Positions 46,557 through 55,020 of a stretch of 64,000 nt of DNA are shown here, piece by piece. A program made the position numbers and the translations under genes. This DNA is from Streptomyces sp. SLBN-31. GTDB taxonomy: Bacteria; Actinomycetota; Actinomycetes; Streptomycetales; Streptomycetaceae. The notes below the pieces were generated by a model. It did not search any database, had not been told where the DNA came from, and saw only the letters and a list, made by a program, of their open reading frames with translations. The stretch is taken from contig NZ_VFNC01000001.1 of the NCBI RefSeq assembly GCF_006715395.1, positions 2,108,001-2,172,000 on the forward strand, given 5' to 3'. How positions within the stretch are numbered: the first letter of the stretch is position 1; each line of letters opens with the position of its first letter.

Positions 46557-47923
46557 GGCCGGGCGTCTCCCGGGTGGGCGAGGTCGTAGGGGCGGGGGTA
46601 GGCGGCCGGGTGGTATGTCACATACCGCGGTTCGCTCGCCGGGTCCTCCTGCGCCGCGCGGGCGTTGAGCGTGCCCGCCGAGGCGTCCCAGCGGCCGGTG
46701 TCCAGCCGGTGTTCCAGGGTGTGCAGGGCGCCGAGCATCTCGCCGTCGGTGAAGGCGCAGTGCCCGGGCCCGTCGACGTAGGCCTGGCCGAGGAGGTGAC
46801 CCCGGCCCGCCGCGCCGGCCGCCCGGCGGTAGGCGCTCTCCGCCTGCACCGGGATCAGGGCGTCGCCGGTGGTGTGGATGTCCAGCTGGGGGTCGGTGAG
46901 ACGGCCGCCGAACACGCTGGTGTGCCGCATCCACCGTACGGCCGAGGGGTCGGCGGAGATCCGGGGCGCGGTGGCGAGGGCCGCGAGGTCGGTGCGCAAG
47001 GACAGTCCCGCCTCCTTGTAGAGCTCGGTCACCTCTTTGTACAGGGGGGAGCGGCCCAGCATCGACGTGTAGTCGACGCCGTTGTTCCAGGACATGTTGC
47101 CGCCCGCCCGGCTCTCGGCCTCCTGCCGCCAGCTGAAGGCGGGCAGTTGCAGCAGCCCGTTGACCGCCGTGTACTGGCCGGCCTCCTGGGCGTTCCAGTC
47201 GGTCGGGCCGGGTTCGGTCTGCGAGGCGTCGTTGTAACCGGGGATGTTGTGCAGGGCGGCGGCGAGGGCGATGCGTGCACGCCCTGCGGGCGTCCGCTGG
47301 GCCGCGGCGGTCTTCGAGGTGAGCGACTTCGCGGCGGCGGCCGCGGATGCCTGGTCGGCGAACCCGGTGAGCGGGATGTCCTCGCCGGGCGCGAGCAGCG
47401 TGCGCAGCGCGAAGGCGGGGTCCAGGGTGCTGTTCCAGTTGGCCACCCCGCCCTGGACCAGCCCGCACATCGACAGTGAGCCGTCGAAGCGGTCGGCGTG
47501 CCGTTCGGCGAGGGTGGTCGTGACGAAGCCGCCGTAGGAGGTGCCCCAGGCCAGGGTGCGCCGCGCCTGTCCGAACTTCCGGGTGAAGAGGTCCAGCGTG
47601 GCCAGTTGGTCGGGCACGGCGTCCGTCACCGCCCAGCCCGTGGTGGCGTACGAGGAGCCGATGAGCGCGTAGCCCTCGGCGAGGAGTTTGGTCCGGGTGC
47701 CCGAACCGGGCGCGTTCTGGGCCGGGTTGGGGACTCCGGCGGGGGTGTAGCCGTGGCTGTAGAGCAGCACGGTGCCGTTCCAGGCGGCCGGAACGTCCAT
47801 CAAGTACGCGGCGCCCGAGGGGAGTTCGCCCGAGAGGTGGGTGTCGGTCGCCGCCCGGGCGGGCAGGGCGGTGGCCGCGCTCAGGGTGAGGGTCAGTGCG
47901 GCGAGGCAGGTGCGGGTCTTCAC
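46553..47923 (-). CDS. Secreted alpha/beta hydrolase
   Basis: This 456-residue exported protein has a cleavable signal peptide (MKTRTCLAALTLTLSAATALPARA). The alpha/beta-hydrolase fold has the oxyanion region VLLYSHGYTP, the nucleophile elbow GTSYGG, and a candidate catalytic His in DGPGHCAF near the C terminus. Large insertions between strands resemble lipase or peptidase lids. GTG start with GGAAGGG 6 nt upstream. It is followed in an operon by an IclR regulator. The substrate (ester, peptide or acylated aromatic) is not evident. Confidence 0.88.
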   Translation of the reverse strand: MKTRTCLAALTLTLSAATALPARAATDTHLSGELPSGAAYLMDVPAAWNGTVLLYSHGYTPAGVPNPAQNAPGSGTRTKLLAEGYALIGSSYATTGWAVTDAVPDQLATLDLFTRKFGQARRTLAWGTSYGGFVTTTLAERHADRFDGSLSMCGLVQGGVANWNSTLDPAFALRTLLAPGEDIPLTGFADQASAAAAAKSLTSKTAAAQRTPAGRARIALAAALHNIPGYNDASQTEPGPTDWNAQEAGQYTAVNGLLQLPAFSWRQEAESRAGGNMSWNNGVDYTSMLGRSPLYKEVTELYKEAGLSLRTDLAALATAPRISADPSAVRWMRHTSVFGGRLTDPQLDIHTTGDALIPVQAESAYRRAAGAAGRGHLLGQAYVDGPGHCAFTDGEMLGALHTLEHRLDTGRWDASAGTLNARAAQEDPASEPRYVTYHPAAYPRPYDLAHPGDARP

Positions 47924-47965
47924 GGGGGTCCCTTCCGTGGGGGAGTGCGGGACGAGGCCCCGGTG

Positions 47966-47994
47966 AAGTTAGGCACTTACAAGTCGGCAGTCAA
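47966..47994 (-). promoter_or_regulatory. Predicted sigma70-type promoter of the hydrolase-IclR operon
   Basis: On the minus strand TTGACT and TAACTT are separated by 17 nt, with the -10 element ending 42 nt before the GTG at 47923. The -35 overlaps a GTCAACAA half-site also found in the MarR-region palindrome at 48551-48578. Confidence 0.55.
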
Positions 47995-48010
47995 CAACTT
48001 GCACAACATC

Positions 48011-48532
48011 TCAGCCGAGTCCGTCCTCCGCGATCCGCAGGAGCAGAGTGTGCAGCGTCTCCCGCTCGGCCGGGTCCAGGGGGCCCAGCAGGTCGTTCGT
48101 CACGCGCAGGCCCGCCTCGTCGGTGTCCCGGAGGAAGGCGCGGCCCTCGGCGGTGAGGACGACGATCCGGCTTCGCCGGTCGTCGGGGGAGGGGCGGCGC
48201 TCGGCGAAACCGAGCTTCTCCAGGTCGTCGACCAGGCCGACGATCGCGCTCGGGTCGTAGCCGAGGCGGGTGCTCAGCTCCCGCTGCAGGGCGCCCTCGG
48301 AACCGGCCAGGAAGCGCAGCACCGCGTAGTGGCGCAGGCGCAGCCCGGACTCCTGCAGGAACGTGTTGAACAACTGACCCGAGCGCAGACCCAGGCGGTA
48401 CAGCAGGTAGCCCGTGTCCGCGTGCAGTCCGCGCATCCACGGCTCGTCCGCGTCGATGGGGCTCGGGTTCGTGACGTGCTGGCGTGTGATGGCGGGCTCC
48501 CGGTGCTCGATGCGTCGTGATGATTCCAGCAT
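48011..48532 (-). CDS. MarR family regulator
   Basis: This 173-residue protein has a winged helix (LRLRHYAVLRFLAGSEGALQRELSTRLGYDPSAIVGLVDDLEKLGFAERRPSPDDRRSRIVVLT) flanked by dimerisation helices. ATG 48532 is used; TTG 48556 and GTG 48475 are possible. It is divergent from a CoA-ester catabolic operon, and a 28-bp dyad lies in the shared promoter, so it probably represses that operon and itself and responds to an aromatic acid or its CoA ester. Confidence 0.88.
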   Translation of the reverse strand: MLESSRRIEHREPAITRQHVTNPSPIDADEPWMRGLHADTGYLLYRLGLRSGQLFNTFLQESGLRLRHYAVLRFLAGSEGALQRELSTRLGYDPSAIVGLVDDLEKLGFAERRPSPDDRRSRIVVLTAEGRAFLRDTDEAGLRVTNDLLGPLDPAERETLHTLLLRIAEDGLG

Positions 48533-48550
48533 GTCGCACCTGTGGGTCGC

Positions 48551-48578
48551 CAACAACTATTGACGTCAACAATTATTG
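48551..48578. promoter_or_regulatory. Candidate MarR operator
   Basis: A 28-bp dyad is centred on the perfect core TTGACGTCAA (48560-48569) and pairs at 11 of 14 positions. It lies between the divergent MarR and SDR genes in an AT-rich patch. Confidence 0.7.
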
Positions 48579-48682
48579 CTCTTAGCTTCGATCTCGGAGC
48601 GGCGGCCGGCGTCGTACGGCCGCACCAACCGCACCAGCACATCAGCCGCACCACCCGCATCAGCTCGTGAAGGGACCCACCC

Positions 48683-49600
48683 GTGCCCAGCATCGATCTC
48701 ACCGGCAAGGTCGCCGTCGTCACCGGCAGCGGCCGGGGCCTCGGCCTCGCCTACGCGCACGCCCTGGCCGCCCACGGCGCGTCCGTGGTCGTCAACGACG
48801 TCGACGAGGCCGTGGCCGAGGCGGCCGTGAAGTCCATCGCCGAGGCGGGCGGCACGGCCGTCGCCGAGGTCGTCCCGGTCGGAACGTCACAGGCCGCCGA
48901 GGGGCTGGTGAACCGGGCCGTCGAAGAGTTCGGCCGGCTCGACATCCTGGTCACCAACGCGGGCATCCTGCGCGACAAGGTGCTGTGGAAGATGACCGAC
49001 GAGGACTTCGACGCGGTCGTCACCACCCACCTCAAGGGCACCTTCACCTGCGCCCGGGCCGCCGCCGTCCGCATGCGCGAGCAGGGCGAGGGCGGCACCC
49101 TGATCCTGGTCGGCTCCCCGGCCGGCCAGCGCGGCAACTTCGGGCAGACGAACTACGCCGCATCCAAGGCCGGCATCGCCGCCATGGCCCGCACCTGGTC
49201 GATGGAGCTGGGCCGGGCGGGCATCACCGTCAACGCGATCGTGCCGGTCGCCGCCACCGCCATGACCGAGACCATCCCCGCCTTCGCCCCGTACATCGAG
49301 GCCATGAGGAACGGCGAGCCGCTCCCGGCCTTCCTCCGTAAGGGCGAGGGCTTCGGCACCCCCGAGGACTGTGCGGCCCTCGTCCCGTTCCTCGCCTCCG
49401 AGGCGGCCCGCTCCATCACCGGACAGGCCATCGGCATCGGCGGCGACAAGGTGGCACTCTGGTCGCATCCGCAGGAGATCAGGACGGCGTACGCCGACGG
49501 CGGCTGGACCCCCGACACGCTGGCCGACGCCTTCCCCACCTCGGTCGGCGCCGAACTCCAGTCGGTCGGCATCCCGGTGCCCAAGTTCCCGGAGGCGTGA
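48683..49600 (+). CDS. SDR-family oxidoreductase (FabG-like)
   Basis: This 305-residue short-chain dehydrogenase has the cofactor loop TGSGRGLGLAYAHAL, the NAG motif TNAGILRDKVLWKMT, and the catalytic Y-x3-K in GQTNYAASKAG, with the catalytic Ser in LVGSPAG. About 60 residues longer than FabG at the C terminus, as in the MFE-like (peroxisomal HSD17B4) SDR branch. It probably oxidises a 3-hydroxyacyl-CoA. GTG start with AAGGGA 7 nt upstream; it is the first gene of a four-gene operon and its stop overlaps the next start. Confidence 0.9.
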   Translation: MPSIDLTGKVAVVTGSGRGLGLAYAHALAAHGASVVVNDVDEAVAEAAVKSIAEAGGTAVAEVVPVGTSQAAEGLVNRAVEEFGRLDILVTNAGILRDKVLWKMTDEDFDAVVTTHLKGTFTCARAAAVRMREQGEGGTLILVGSPAGQRGNFGQTNYAASKAGIAAMARTWSMELGRAGITVNAIVPVAATAMTETIPAFAPYIEAMRNGEPLPAFLRKGEGFGTPEDCAALVPFLASEAARSITGQAIGIGGDKVALWSHPQEIRTAYADGGWTPDTLADAFPTSVGAELQSVGIPVPKFPEA

Positions 49601-50487
49601 TGTCCCCCTCGATGAACGTCGACGACCTGGTCGCGATCGACGTCCACACCCACGCGGAGGTCTCCTCCAAGGGCCACTCCTCCCTTGACGACGACCTGCA
49701 CGACGCCTCCTCCGCCTACTTCAAGGTGGAGGGCAAGCGGAAGCCGACCCTGGAAGAGACGGCCGCCCACTACCGCGAGCGGAAGATGGCCGCCGTGATC
49801 TTCACGGTGGACGCCGAGTCCGCCACCGGCACCGCGCCCGTCCCGAACGAGGAGGTCGCCGAGGCCGCGGCCGCCAACGCTGACGTCCTCATCCCATTCG
49901 CCTCCATCGACCCCTTCCGCGGGCGGGCGGGCGTGAAGCAGGCCCGCCGCCTGGTCGAGGAGTACGGGGTCAAGGGCTTCAAGTTCCACCCCAGCATCCA
50001 GGGCTTCTTCCCCAACGACCGCTCGGTGGCGTACGACCTGTACGAGGTGATCGAGGAGACGGGCACCATCGCCCTCTTCCACACCGGCCAGACCGGCATC
50101 GGCGCCGGCGTCCCCGGCGGGGGCGGCATCCGCCTGAAGTACTCCAACCCGCTCCACGTCGACGACGTGGCCGCCGACTTCCCGCACCTGAAGATCATCC
50201 TGGCGCACCCGTCCTTCCCCTGGCAGGACGAGGCCCTCGCCGTCGCCACGCACAAGCCGGGCGTGCACATCGACCTGTCCGGCTGGTCGCCGAAGTACTT
50301 CCCGCCGCAGCTCGTGCAGTACGCGAACACGCTGCTGAAGGACAAGGTCCTCTTCGGCTCCGACTTCCCCGTCCTGACCCCCGACCGCTGGCTCGCCGAC
50401 TTCGGCAAGCTGTCGATCAAGGACGAGGTGAGGCCGAGGATCCTGAAGGAGAACGCCGCCCGCCTGCTCGGGCTCACCAAGCCGTAA
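49600..50487 (+). CDS. Amidohydrolase (ACMSD/TIM-dependent metal hydrolase)
   Basis: This 295-residue amidohydrolase-2 family protein has metal ligands visible in IDVHTHAE, KGFKFHPSIQGFF, IALFHTGQTG, IILAHPSFPW and LFGSDFPVLTP. Relatives decarboxylate or hydrolyse aromatic-derived acids, for example ACMS decarboxylase or gamma-resorcylate decarboxylase. The ATG overlaps the SDR stop by 1 nt (TGATG). Clustering with an acyl-CoA ligase and MaoC hydratase suggests a step in breakdown of an aromatic or cyclic acid. Confidence 0.88.
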   Translation: MSPSMNVDDLVAIDVHTHAEVSSKGHSSLDDDLHDASSAYFKVEGKRKPTLEETAAHYRERKMAAVIFTVDAESATGTAPVPNEEVAEAAAANADVLIPFASIDPFRGRAGVKQARRLVEEYGVKGFKFHPSIQGFFPNDRSVAYDLYEVIEETGTIALFHTGQTGIGAGVPGGGGIRLKYSNPLHVDDVAADFPHLKIILAHPSFPWQDEALAVATHKPGVHIDLSGWSPKYFPPQLVQYANTLLKDKVLFGSDFPVLTPDRWLADFGKLSIKDEVRPRILKENAARLLGLTKP

Positions 50488-50497
50488 GGGGCCGTAG

Positions 50498-52006
50498 ATG
50501 CGCAACGAGGGACTGGGCTCGTGGCCCGCACGCCGGGCCCGCAAGACCCCGCACCGCACCGCCCTGATCCACGGCGGCACCCCGCTCACGTACGCCCGGC
50601 TGTACGAGCGCACCACCCGTCTGGCCCACGCTCTGCGTGCCCGCGGGGTGCGCCGCGGCGACCGCATCGCCTACCTCGGCCCGAACCATCCCTCCTACCT
50701 GGAGACCCTGTTCGCGGCGGGCACGCTCGGCGCGGTCTTCGTCCCGCTCAACACCCGCCTCGCCGGCCCGGAGATCGCCTTCCAGCTCGCCGACTCGGGC
50801 GCGAAGGCACTCGTCTACGGCCCCTCGCACGCCGGCCTGGTCGCCGGACTGCCGGGCGACACGGACGTACGTACGTACATCGAGGTGGGCGCGGAGTACG
50901 AGGAGGCCGTGGCCGCCGCCTCGTGCGAACCGGTCGACGAACCGGTGCTCCCCGACGACACCTGCATCATCATGTACACCTCGGGGACGACCGGCCGCCC
51001 CAAGGGCGCCATGCTCACGCACGGCAATCTCACCTGGAACGCCGTCAACGTCCTGGTCGACACCGACCTGATCGCCGACGAACGCGCCCTGGTCTCCGCG
51101 CCGTTGTTCCACACGGCCGGCCTGAACATGCTGACCCTGCCGGTGCTGCTCAAGGGCGGCAGCTGCGTCCTGGTGGAGGCCTTCGACCCGGAGGCCACCT
51201 TCGACCTGATCGAGGAACACCGGATCACCTTCATGTTCGGGGTGCCGACGATGTTCGAGCAGGTGGCCCGCCATCCCCGCTGGCCGTCCGCGGACCTCTC
51301 CTCGCTGCGCATCCTGACCTGCGGCGGCTCCCCGGTGCCGAGCCCGCTGATCGCCGCCTACCAGGAACGCGGACTCACCTTCCTCCAGGGCTACGGCATG
51401 ACGGAGGCCTCGCCCGGCACCCTGTTCCTCGACGCGGAACACGCGGTCGGCAAGGCCGGCTCGGCGGGCGTTCCGCACTTCTTCAGCGATGTCCGGGTGG
51501 TGCGGCCGGACTTCACCCCGGTGGACGTCGACGAGACCGGCGAGGTCGTGGTCCGCGGACCGCACGTCATGCCCGGCTACTGGGGGCTGCCCGAGGAGAC
51601 GGCCGCCTCCTTCGCCGACGGCTGGTTCCGCAGCGGGGACGCGGCCCGGGTCGACGAGGACGGATACGTCTTCATCGTCGACCGCATCAAGGACATGATC
51701 ATCTCCGGCGGAGAGAACGTCTACCCGGCCGAGATCGAGGACCAGCTCCTCGCCCACCCGGACATCGTCGAGTGCGCGGTCATCGGCGTGCCGGACGACA
51801 AGTGGGGCGAGGTGCCGCGGGCGGTCGTCGTGCCGCGTGAGGGCGCCTCGATCGACCCCGACGAGGTGCTGGCCGCCCTGGCCGGCCGCCTCGCCAAGTA
51901 CAAGATCCCGAAGTCGGTGGTCCTCGCGGACGAACTCCCGCGCACCGCCTCCGGAAAACTCCTCAAGTCCCGTGTGCGCAAGCGCTACGGCACCGACTCC
52001 CAGTGA
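50498..52006 (+). CDS. Acyl-CoA synthetase (AMP-forming ligase)
   Basis: This 502-residue ANL-superfamily ligase shows all core motifs: A3 MYTSGTTGRPKGAMLTHGN, A5 LQGYGMTEASP, A7/A8 GWFRSGDAARVDEDGYVFIVDRIKDMI plus ISGGENVYPAEIE, and the A10 lysine in PRTASGKLLKS. It activates a carboxylic acid as its CoA ester; FadD3- or benzoate-type acids are possible. It is 10 nt downstream of the amidohydrolase and 11 nt upstream of the MaoC gene. Confidence 0.94.
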   Translation: MRNEGLGSWPARRARKTPHRTALIHGGTPLTYARLYERTTRLAHALRARGVRRGDRIAYLGPNHPSYLETLFAAGTLGAVFVPLNTRLAGPEIAFQLADSGAKALVYGPSHAGLVAGLPGDTDVRTYIEVGAEYEEAVAAASCEPVDEPVLPDDTCIIMYTSGTTGRPKGAMLTHGNLTWNAVNVLVDTDLIADERALVSAPLFHTAGLNMLTLPVLLKGGSCVLVEAFDPEATFDLIEEHRITFMFGVPTMFEQVARHPRWPSADLSSLRILTCGGSPVPSPLIAAYQERGLTFLQGYGMTEASPGTLFLDAEHAVGKAGSAGVPHFFSDVRVVRPDFTPVDVDETGEVVVRGPHVMPGYWGLPEETAASFADGWFRSGDAARVDEDGYVFIVDRIKDMIISGGENVYPAEIEDQLLAHPDIVECAVIGVPDDKWGEVPRAVVVPREGASIDPDEVLAALAGRLAKYKIPKSVVLADELPRTASGKLLKSRVRKRYGTDSQ

Positions 52007-52017
52007 AGGAAAGCTAC

Positions 52018-52473
52018 ATGAGCGTCACCGTCAACGGCGTCGAGGAACTGAAGAAGCTCGCGGGCAGCGACCTGGGCACCAGCGAATGGATCGAGGTCAC
52101 CCAGGAGCGCATCGACACCTTCGCCGACGCCACCGGCGACCACCAGTGGATCCACGTGGACCCGGAGAAGGCCGCGAAGGGCCCCTTCGGCGCCCCCATC
52201 GCCCACGGCTACCTCACCCTCTCCCTCTTCATCCCCCTGTTCACCGAGCTCCTGGACGTCCAGGGCGTCACGACGAAGGTCAACTACGGCCTCAACAAGG
52301 TCCGTTTCCCCTCCCCGGTGAAGGTGGGATCCCGGATCCGGCTGGCCGGCCGGCTGGCGGAGGTGGAAGAGGTGCCGGGCGGCGTACAGATCACCGTCGA
52401 CGGCACGATCGAGATCGAGGGCGGAGCGAAGCCGGCGGCGGTGCTGCAGAGCCTGTCGCGGTTCTACGTCTGA
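52018..52473 (+). CDS. MaoC family (R)-specific enoyl-CoA hydratase
   Basis: This 151-residue single hot-dog domain has the hydratase-2 motif IDTFADATGDHQWIHVDPEKAAKGPFGAPIAHGYLTLSL, containing the catalytic Asp and His. GAAGGAA lies 6 nt upstream of the ATG. It should hydrate the enoyl-CoA made from the ligase product, with the SDR oxidising the resulting alcohol. Its end overlaps the convergent PaaX-like gene by 10 nt. Confidence 0.93.
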   Translation: MSVTVNGVEELKKLAGSDLGTSEWIEVTQERIDTFADATGDHQWIHVDPEKAAKGPFGAPIAHGYLTLSLFIPLFTELLDVQGVTTKVNYGLNKVRFPSPVKVGSRIRLAGRLAEVEEVPGGVQITVDGTIEIEGGAKPAAVLQSLSRFYV

Positions 52474-53297
52474 TCCGGGCGCACCGGCACCAGGTCGAGA
52501 AGGCGGGTCGCGGCGTCCCGCGCCAGGGGCGTCAGCCGGTCGTGGACCGCGCGGAACGTCTTCTCGGCCTGCTCCGCCGGCCAGTCGTCCGGCAGGTGCT
52601 TGACCGGCAGGCGCGGGTCGCGGCGGATGATCTGGAGCCACTCGGCCTGCAGGCGCAGGCGCAGCACGAGGGCCTCCTCGGCCTCGGGCGAGCCGGTCTC
52701 CCAGGGCTGCCAGCGCCGTACGAACTCCGCGTAGCGCGCCGCAAGTTCCGCCAGTTCCCAGGTCTCCTCGATCATCGCGCCGATGTCCATGCCGGCGTCG
52801 GCGTGCGCGCGGAAGACCTTGACGTGGGCGGAGAGACCGAGCTCGGAGACCAGTTCCGAGACGTCGACCTCCCCCGGGGCGATCCACAGGCCGCTGAACA
52901 GGGGGCCGAAGCCGCTCCAGGTGAGCTTGGAGCGCAGATCGTGGCGCTGGCGCTGCCAGGACTCCGGGAGGGAGAAGCCGAGGAGGGTCCAGGTGCCGTC
53001 CCAGTCGCGGTTGACGGCCCCGGCCTGCCAGATGCGGTGCTCGCCGTCCCGCAGCACCGCCGTGGAGTGCTCGGTCAGTCCGAAGTACATCCGCCGCCCC
53101 TCGCGCTGGCGCCGCAGCAGGCCGCGCTTGACCATCCGGGTCAGCGTCGAGCGGGTCGCCTGCTCGCCGATCCCGGCGCGCTCGAAGACGTCGATGACGC
53201 TGCCGGAGTACACGCACACGTCCCGCCCGAGCACCTGGTCGCCCAGGAACGTCAGCAGCAGGGACTGGGGCCGCAAGGACGATTCCTCACCGTTCAT
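52464..53297 (-). CDS. PaaX family transcriptional repressor
   Basis: This 277-residue PaaX-like regulator has an N-terminal winged helix (LLLTFLGDQVLGR..GSVIDVFERAGIGEQATRSTLTRMVKRGLL), a central domain with WTLLGFSLPESWQRQRHDLRSKLTWSGFG, and a C-terminal PaaX_C region ending VHDRLTPLARDAATRLLDLV. PaaX proteins bind aryl-CoA esters such as phenylacetyl-CoA. Convergent placement at the end of the ligase operon suggests that it senses the CoA ester produced there. GTG 53306 is an alternative start. Confidence 0.9.
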   Translation of the reverse strand: MNGEESSLRPQSLLLTFLGDQVLGRDVCVYSGSVIDVFERAGIGEQATRSTLTRMVKRGLLRRQREGRRMYFGLTEHSTAVLRDGEHRIWQAGAVNRDWDGTWTLLGFSLPESWQRQRHDLRSKLTWSGFGPLFSGLWIAPGEVDVSELVSELGLSAHVKVFRAHADAGMDIGAMIEETWELAELAARYAEFVRRWQPWETGSPEAEEALVLRLRLQAEWLQIIRRDPRLPVKHLPDDWPAEQAEKTFRAVHDRLTPLARDAATRLLDLVPVRPDQT

Positions 53298-53332
53298 GCG
53301 GCCCACGGTACGACGTCATCGATCAGTGCGGC

Positions 53333-55003
53333 TCAGCCACCTGCCACGTGTACGAAGATCGGGTTCGAGTAGAACCACGTGTCCGCCCACGGGTCGCCGT
53401 TCCCGGGCTCGTGCGGAACCGGGCCGTTCGGGTCGACGGCGGCGCCCAGGTAGCCCGCGCCGTGCCGGTTGCCGTCGCTGCCGCGCAGCCGGACGTAGAA
53501 AGACTCGTCCCCGGCGGTGAGCGGGACGCGCAGGGTGTACGTCCCCTTGCGGCCGGAGACGTCCCTCGTCTGTACGACCCTGGTGTCCGGCGCCCGCCAG
53601 GTGTCCCGGTCGGTGACCGGGCCGCGCACCGCGCCCCGGATGACGTCCACGTGCGCCAACTCGGGCACGATGCCCTCCCCGTTGGCGCGGGACGCCGACG
53701 TGACGGTGACGTACAGCGTGATCCTCTCGCCCTCGCGGACGCGGAGCCGGCCGCCGAGTGTGACGCCCCGGCCGGCGTCGCAGTCCCGCTTCAGCCGGAC
53801 GTCCAGCCCGTCCAGCAGGTGCCCGTGGTCCAGCCAGACCCGGCCCGCGCGCAGGCCCGCCATCACGGCGCGGTAGCCGTAGCGGGTCACGCCGACGTGG
53901 GTGCGGCTGAACTCGCCCGGCCAGAAGTCGCTTCCGGGCTGGGGGGTGTCGGTGTTCACCGGGTCGGGCAGCTTGCCGGTGTTGTCGAAGTTCTGCCCGG
54001 CCGGCCAGTCGCCGTTCTTCCAGGTGTCGAAGACCGTGCGGTGGTTGTCGGAGTTGGTGGTGATCGTGAACAGGCGGCCCTCGGCCAGCATCGAGTCCCA
54101 CAGGCCGCCGACCGTCGCCGTCGCCCAGTCGAAGCCGCCGTACGTGAGGAACGCGTCCGCAGGATAGCCCGCCCAGGACTGTGCGGTCGGCTTGTTCTCG
54201 TACTCGCCGCGGATGGAGGTGCTGCCGCGCCGGCCGGGTATGGCCGCGCCCTGGGCGCCGGGCGCGCCCTCCATGCCGACCATGATCTCAGGGGCCGCGT
54301 CCCGCCAGTTGCGCATCTCGTGCGGGGAGTCGATCCCCAGGCGCAGGGGGTGGTTGGCGAGGACGAGGACGTCGTCGACGTAGCCCGAACGGCGCTGTTC
54401 CGCCAGCCACTTGACCGCCTTGACCGCATGGGCCTCGTTGCGGGCGGTGTCGGCGGCGTCCGCGGAGCCCTCGGTGTAGCCCAGCAGCTTGCCGTCGTAG
54501 GCCAGCTCGAACCGGGTGAGCAGGTCGGTCTCGTGGGGGCCGGGTGCCGCGAACACCGTGCAGTGCTCGGCGGCCGGGATGTACCACTCCAGGCCCTGGA
54601 AGATCAGCTGACGCGGGTTCTCCGCGCGGGCCTTGAGGATCTCGGCGTGCTCCAGCTTCGCCCCGTAGGAGGCGTGCCCGAAGTTGGAGTGCTCGTTGAA
54701 CACCATCCAGTCCAGCCCGTACTTCGCCGCGGCCCGCGCCTGCTGGGAGAACGTGTACTTGGCGTCGTGGCTGTAGACGGAGTGCACATGGTGGTCGCCG
54801 ACGAGGTAGGCCAGACGGGGGTCCTCGCCGCCGAAGCCACCTCGCGGGGAGGCCAGTGCGGGCGTCGCCGCCGACCCGAGGGCGAAGGCGGCGCCGAACA
54901 GGCCCGCGCGGCGCAGGAGTCCGCGTCTCGACACCCCCTGGGCGTCGAGGCGGGCGGGGGAGACGGACGGGTCGGCCCAGGCGGGCAGCTGCTGCTCGGT
55001 CAT
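53333..55003 (-). CDS. Tat-exported CehA/McbA-type PHP-domain metallohydrolase
   Basis: This 556-residue secreted protein has a twin-arginine signal (GVSRRGLLRRAGLFGAAFALG) and a PHP domain with metal motifs GDHHVHSVYSHDAKY, NEHSNFGH, LANHPLRLG and a later NSDNHRT. CehA/McbA relatives cleave phosphoesters or carbamates. The C-terminal part (about 440-556) is beta-rich. The start is 17 nt after the calcineurin-like gene, forming a two-gene secreted-hydrolase operon next to lacZ. It may strip phosphate or phosphodiester groups from an external substrate. Confidence 0.88.
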   Translation of the reverse strand: MTEQQLPAWADPSVSPARLDAQGVSRRGLLRRAGLFGAAFALGSAATPALASPRGGFGGEDPRLAYLVGDHHVHSVYSHDAKYTFSQQARAAAKYGLDWMVFNEHSNFGHASYGAKLEHAEILKARAENPRQLIFQGLEWYIPAAEHCTVFAAPGPHETDLLTRFELAYDGKLLGYTEGSADAADTARNEAHAVKAVKWLAEQRRSGYVDDVLVLANHPLRLGIDSPHEMRNWRDAAPEIMVGMEGAPGAQGAAIPGRRGSTSIRGEYENKPTAQSWAGYPADAFLTYGGFDWATATVGGLWDSMLAEGRLFTITTNSDNHRTVFDTWKNGDWPAGQNFDNTGKLPDPVNTDTPQPGSDFWPGEFSRTHVGVTRYGYRAVMAGLRAGRVWLDHGHLLDGLDVRLKRDCDAGRGVTLGGRLRVREGERITLYVTVTSASRANGEGIVPELAHVDVIRGAVRGPVTDRDTWRAPDTRVVQTRDVSGRKGTYTLRVPLTAGDESFYVRLRGSDGNRHGAGYLGAAVDPNGPVPHEPGNGDPWADTWFYSNPIFVHVAGG

Positions 55004-55020
55004 CTTCGGTCCCTGTGCGG

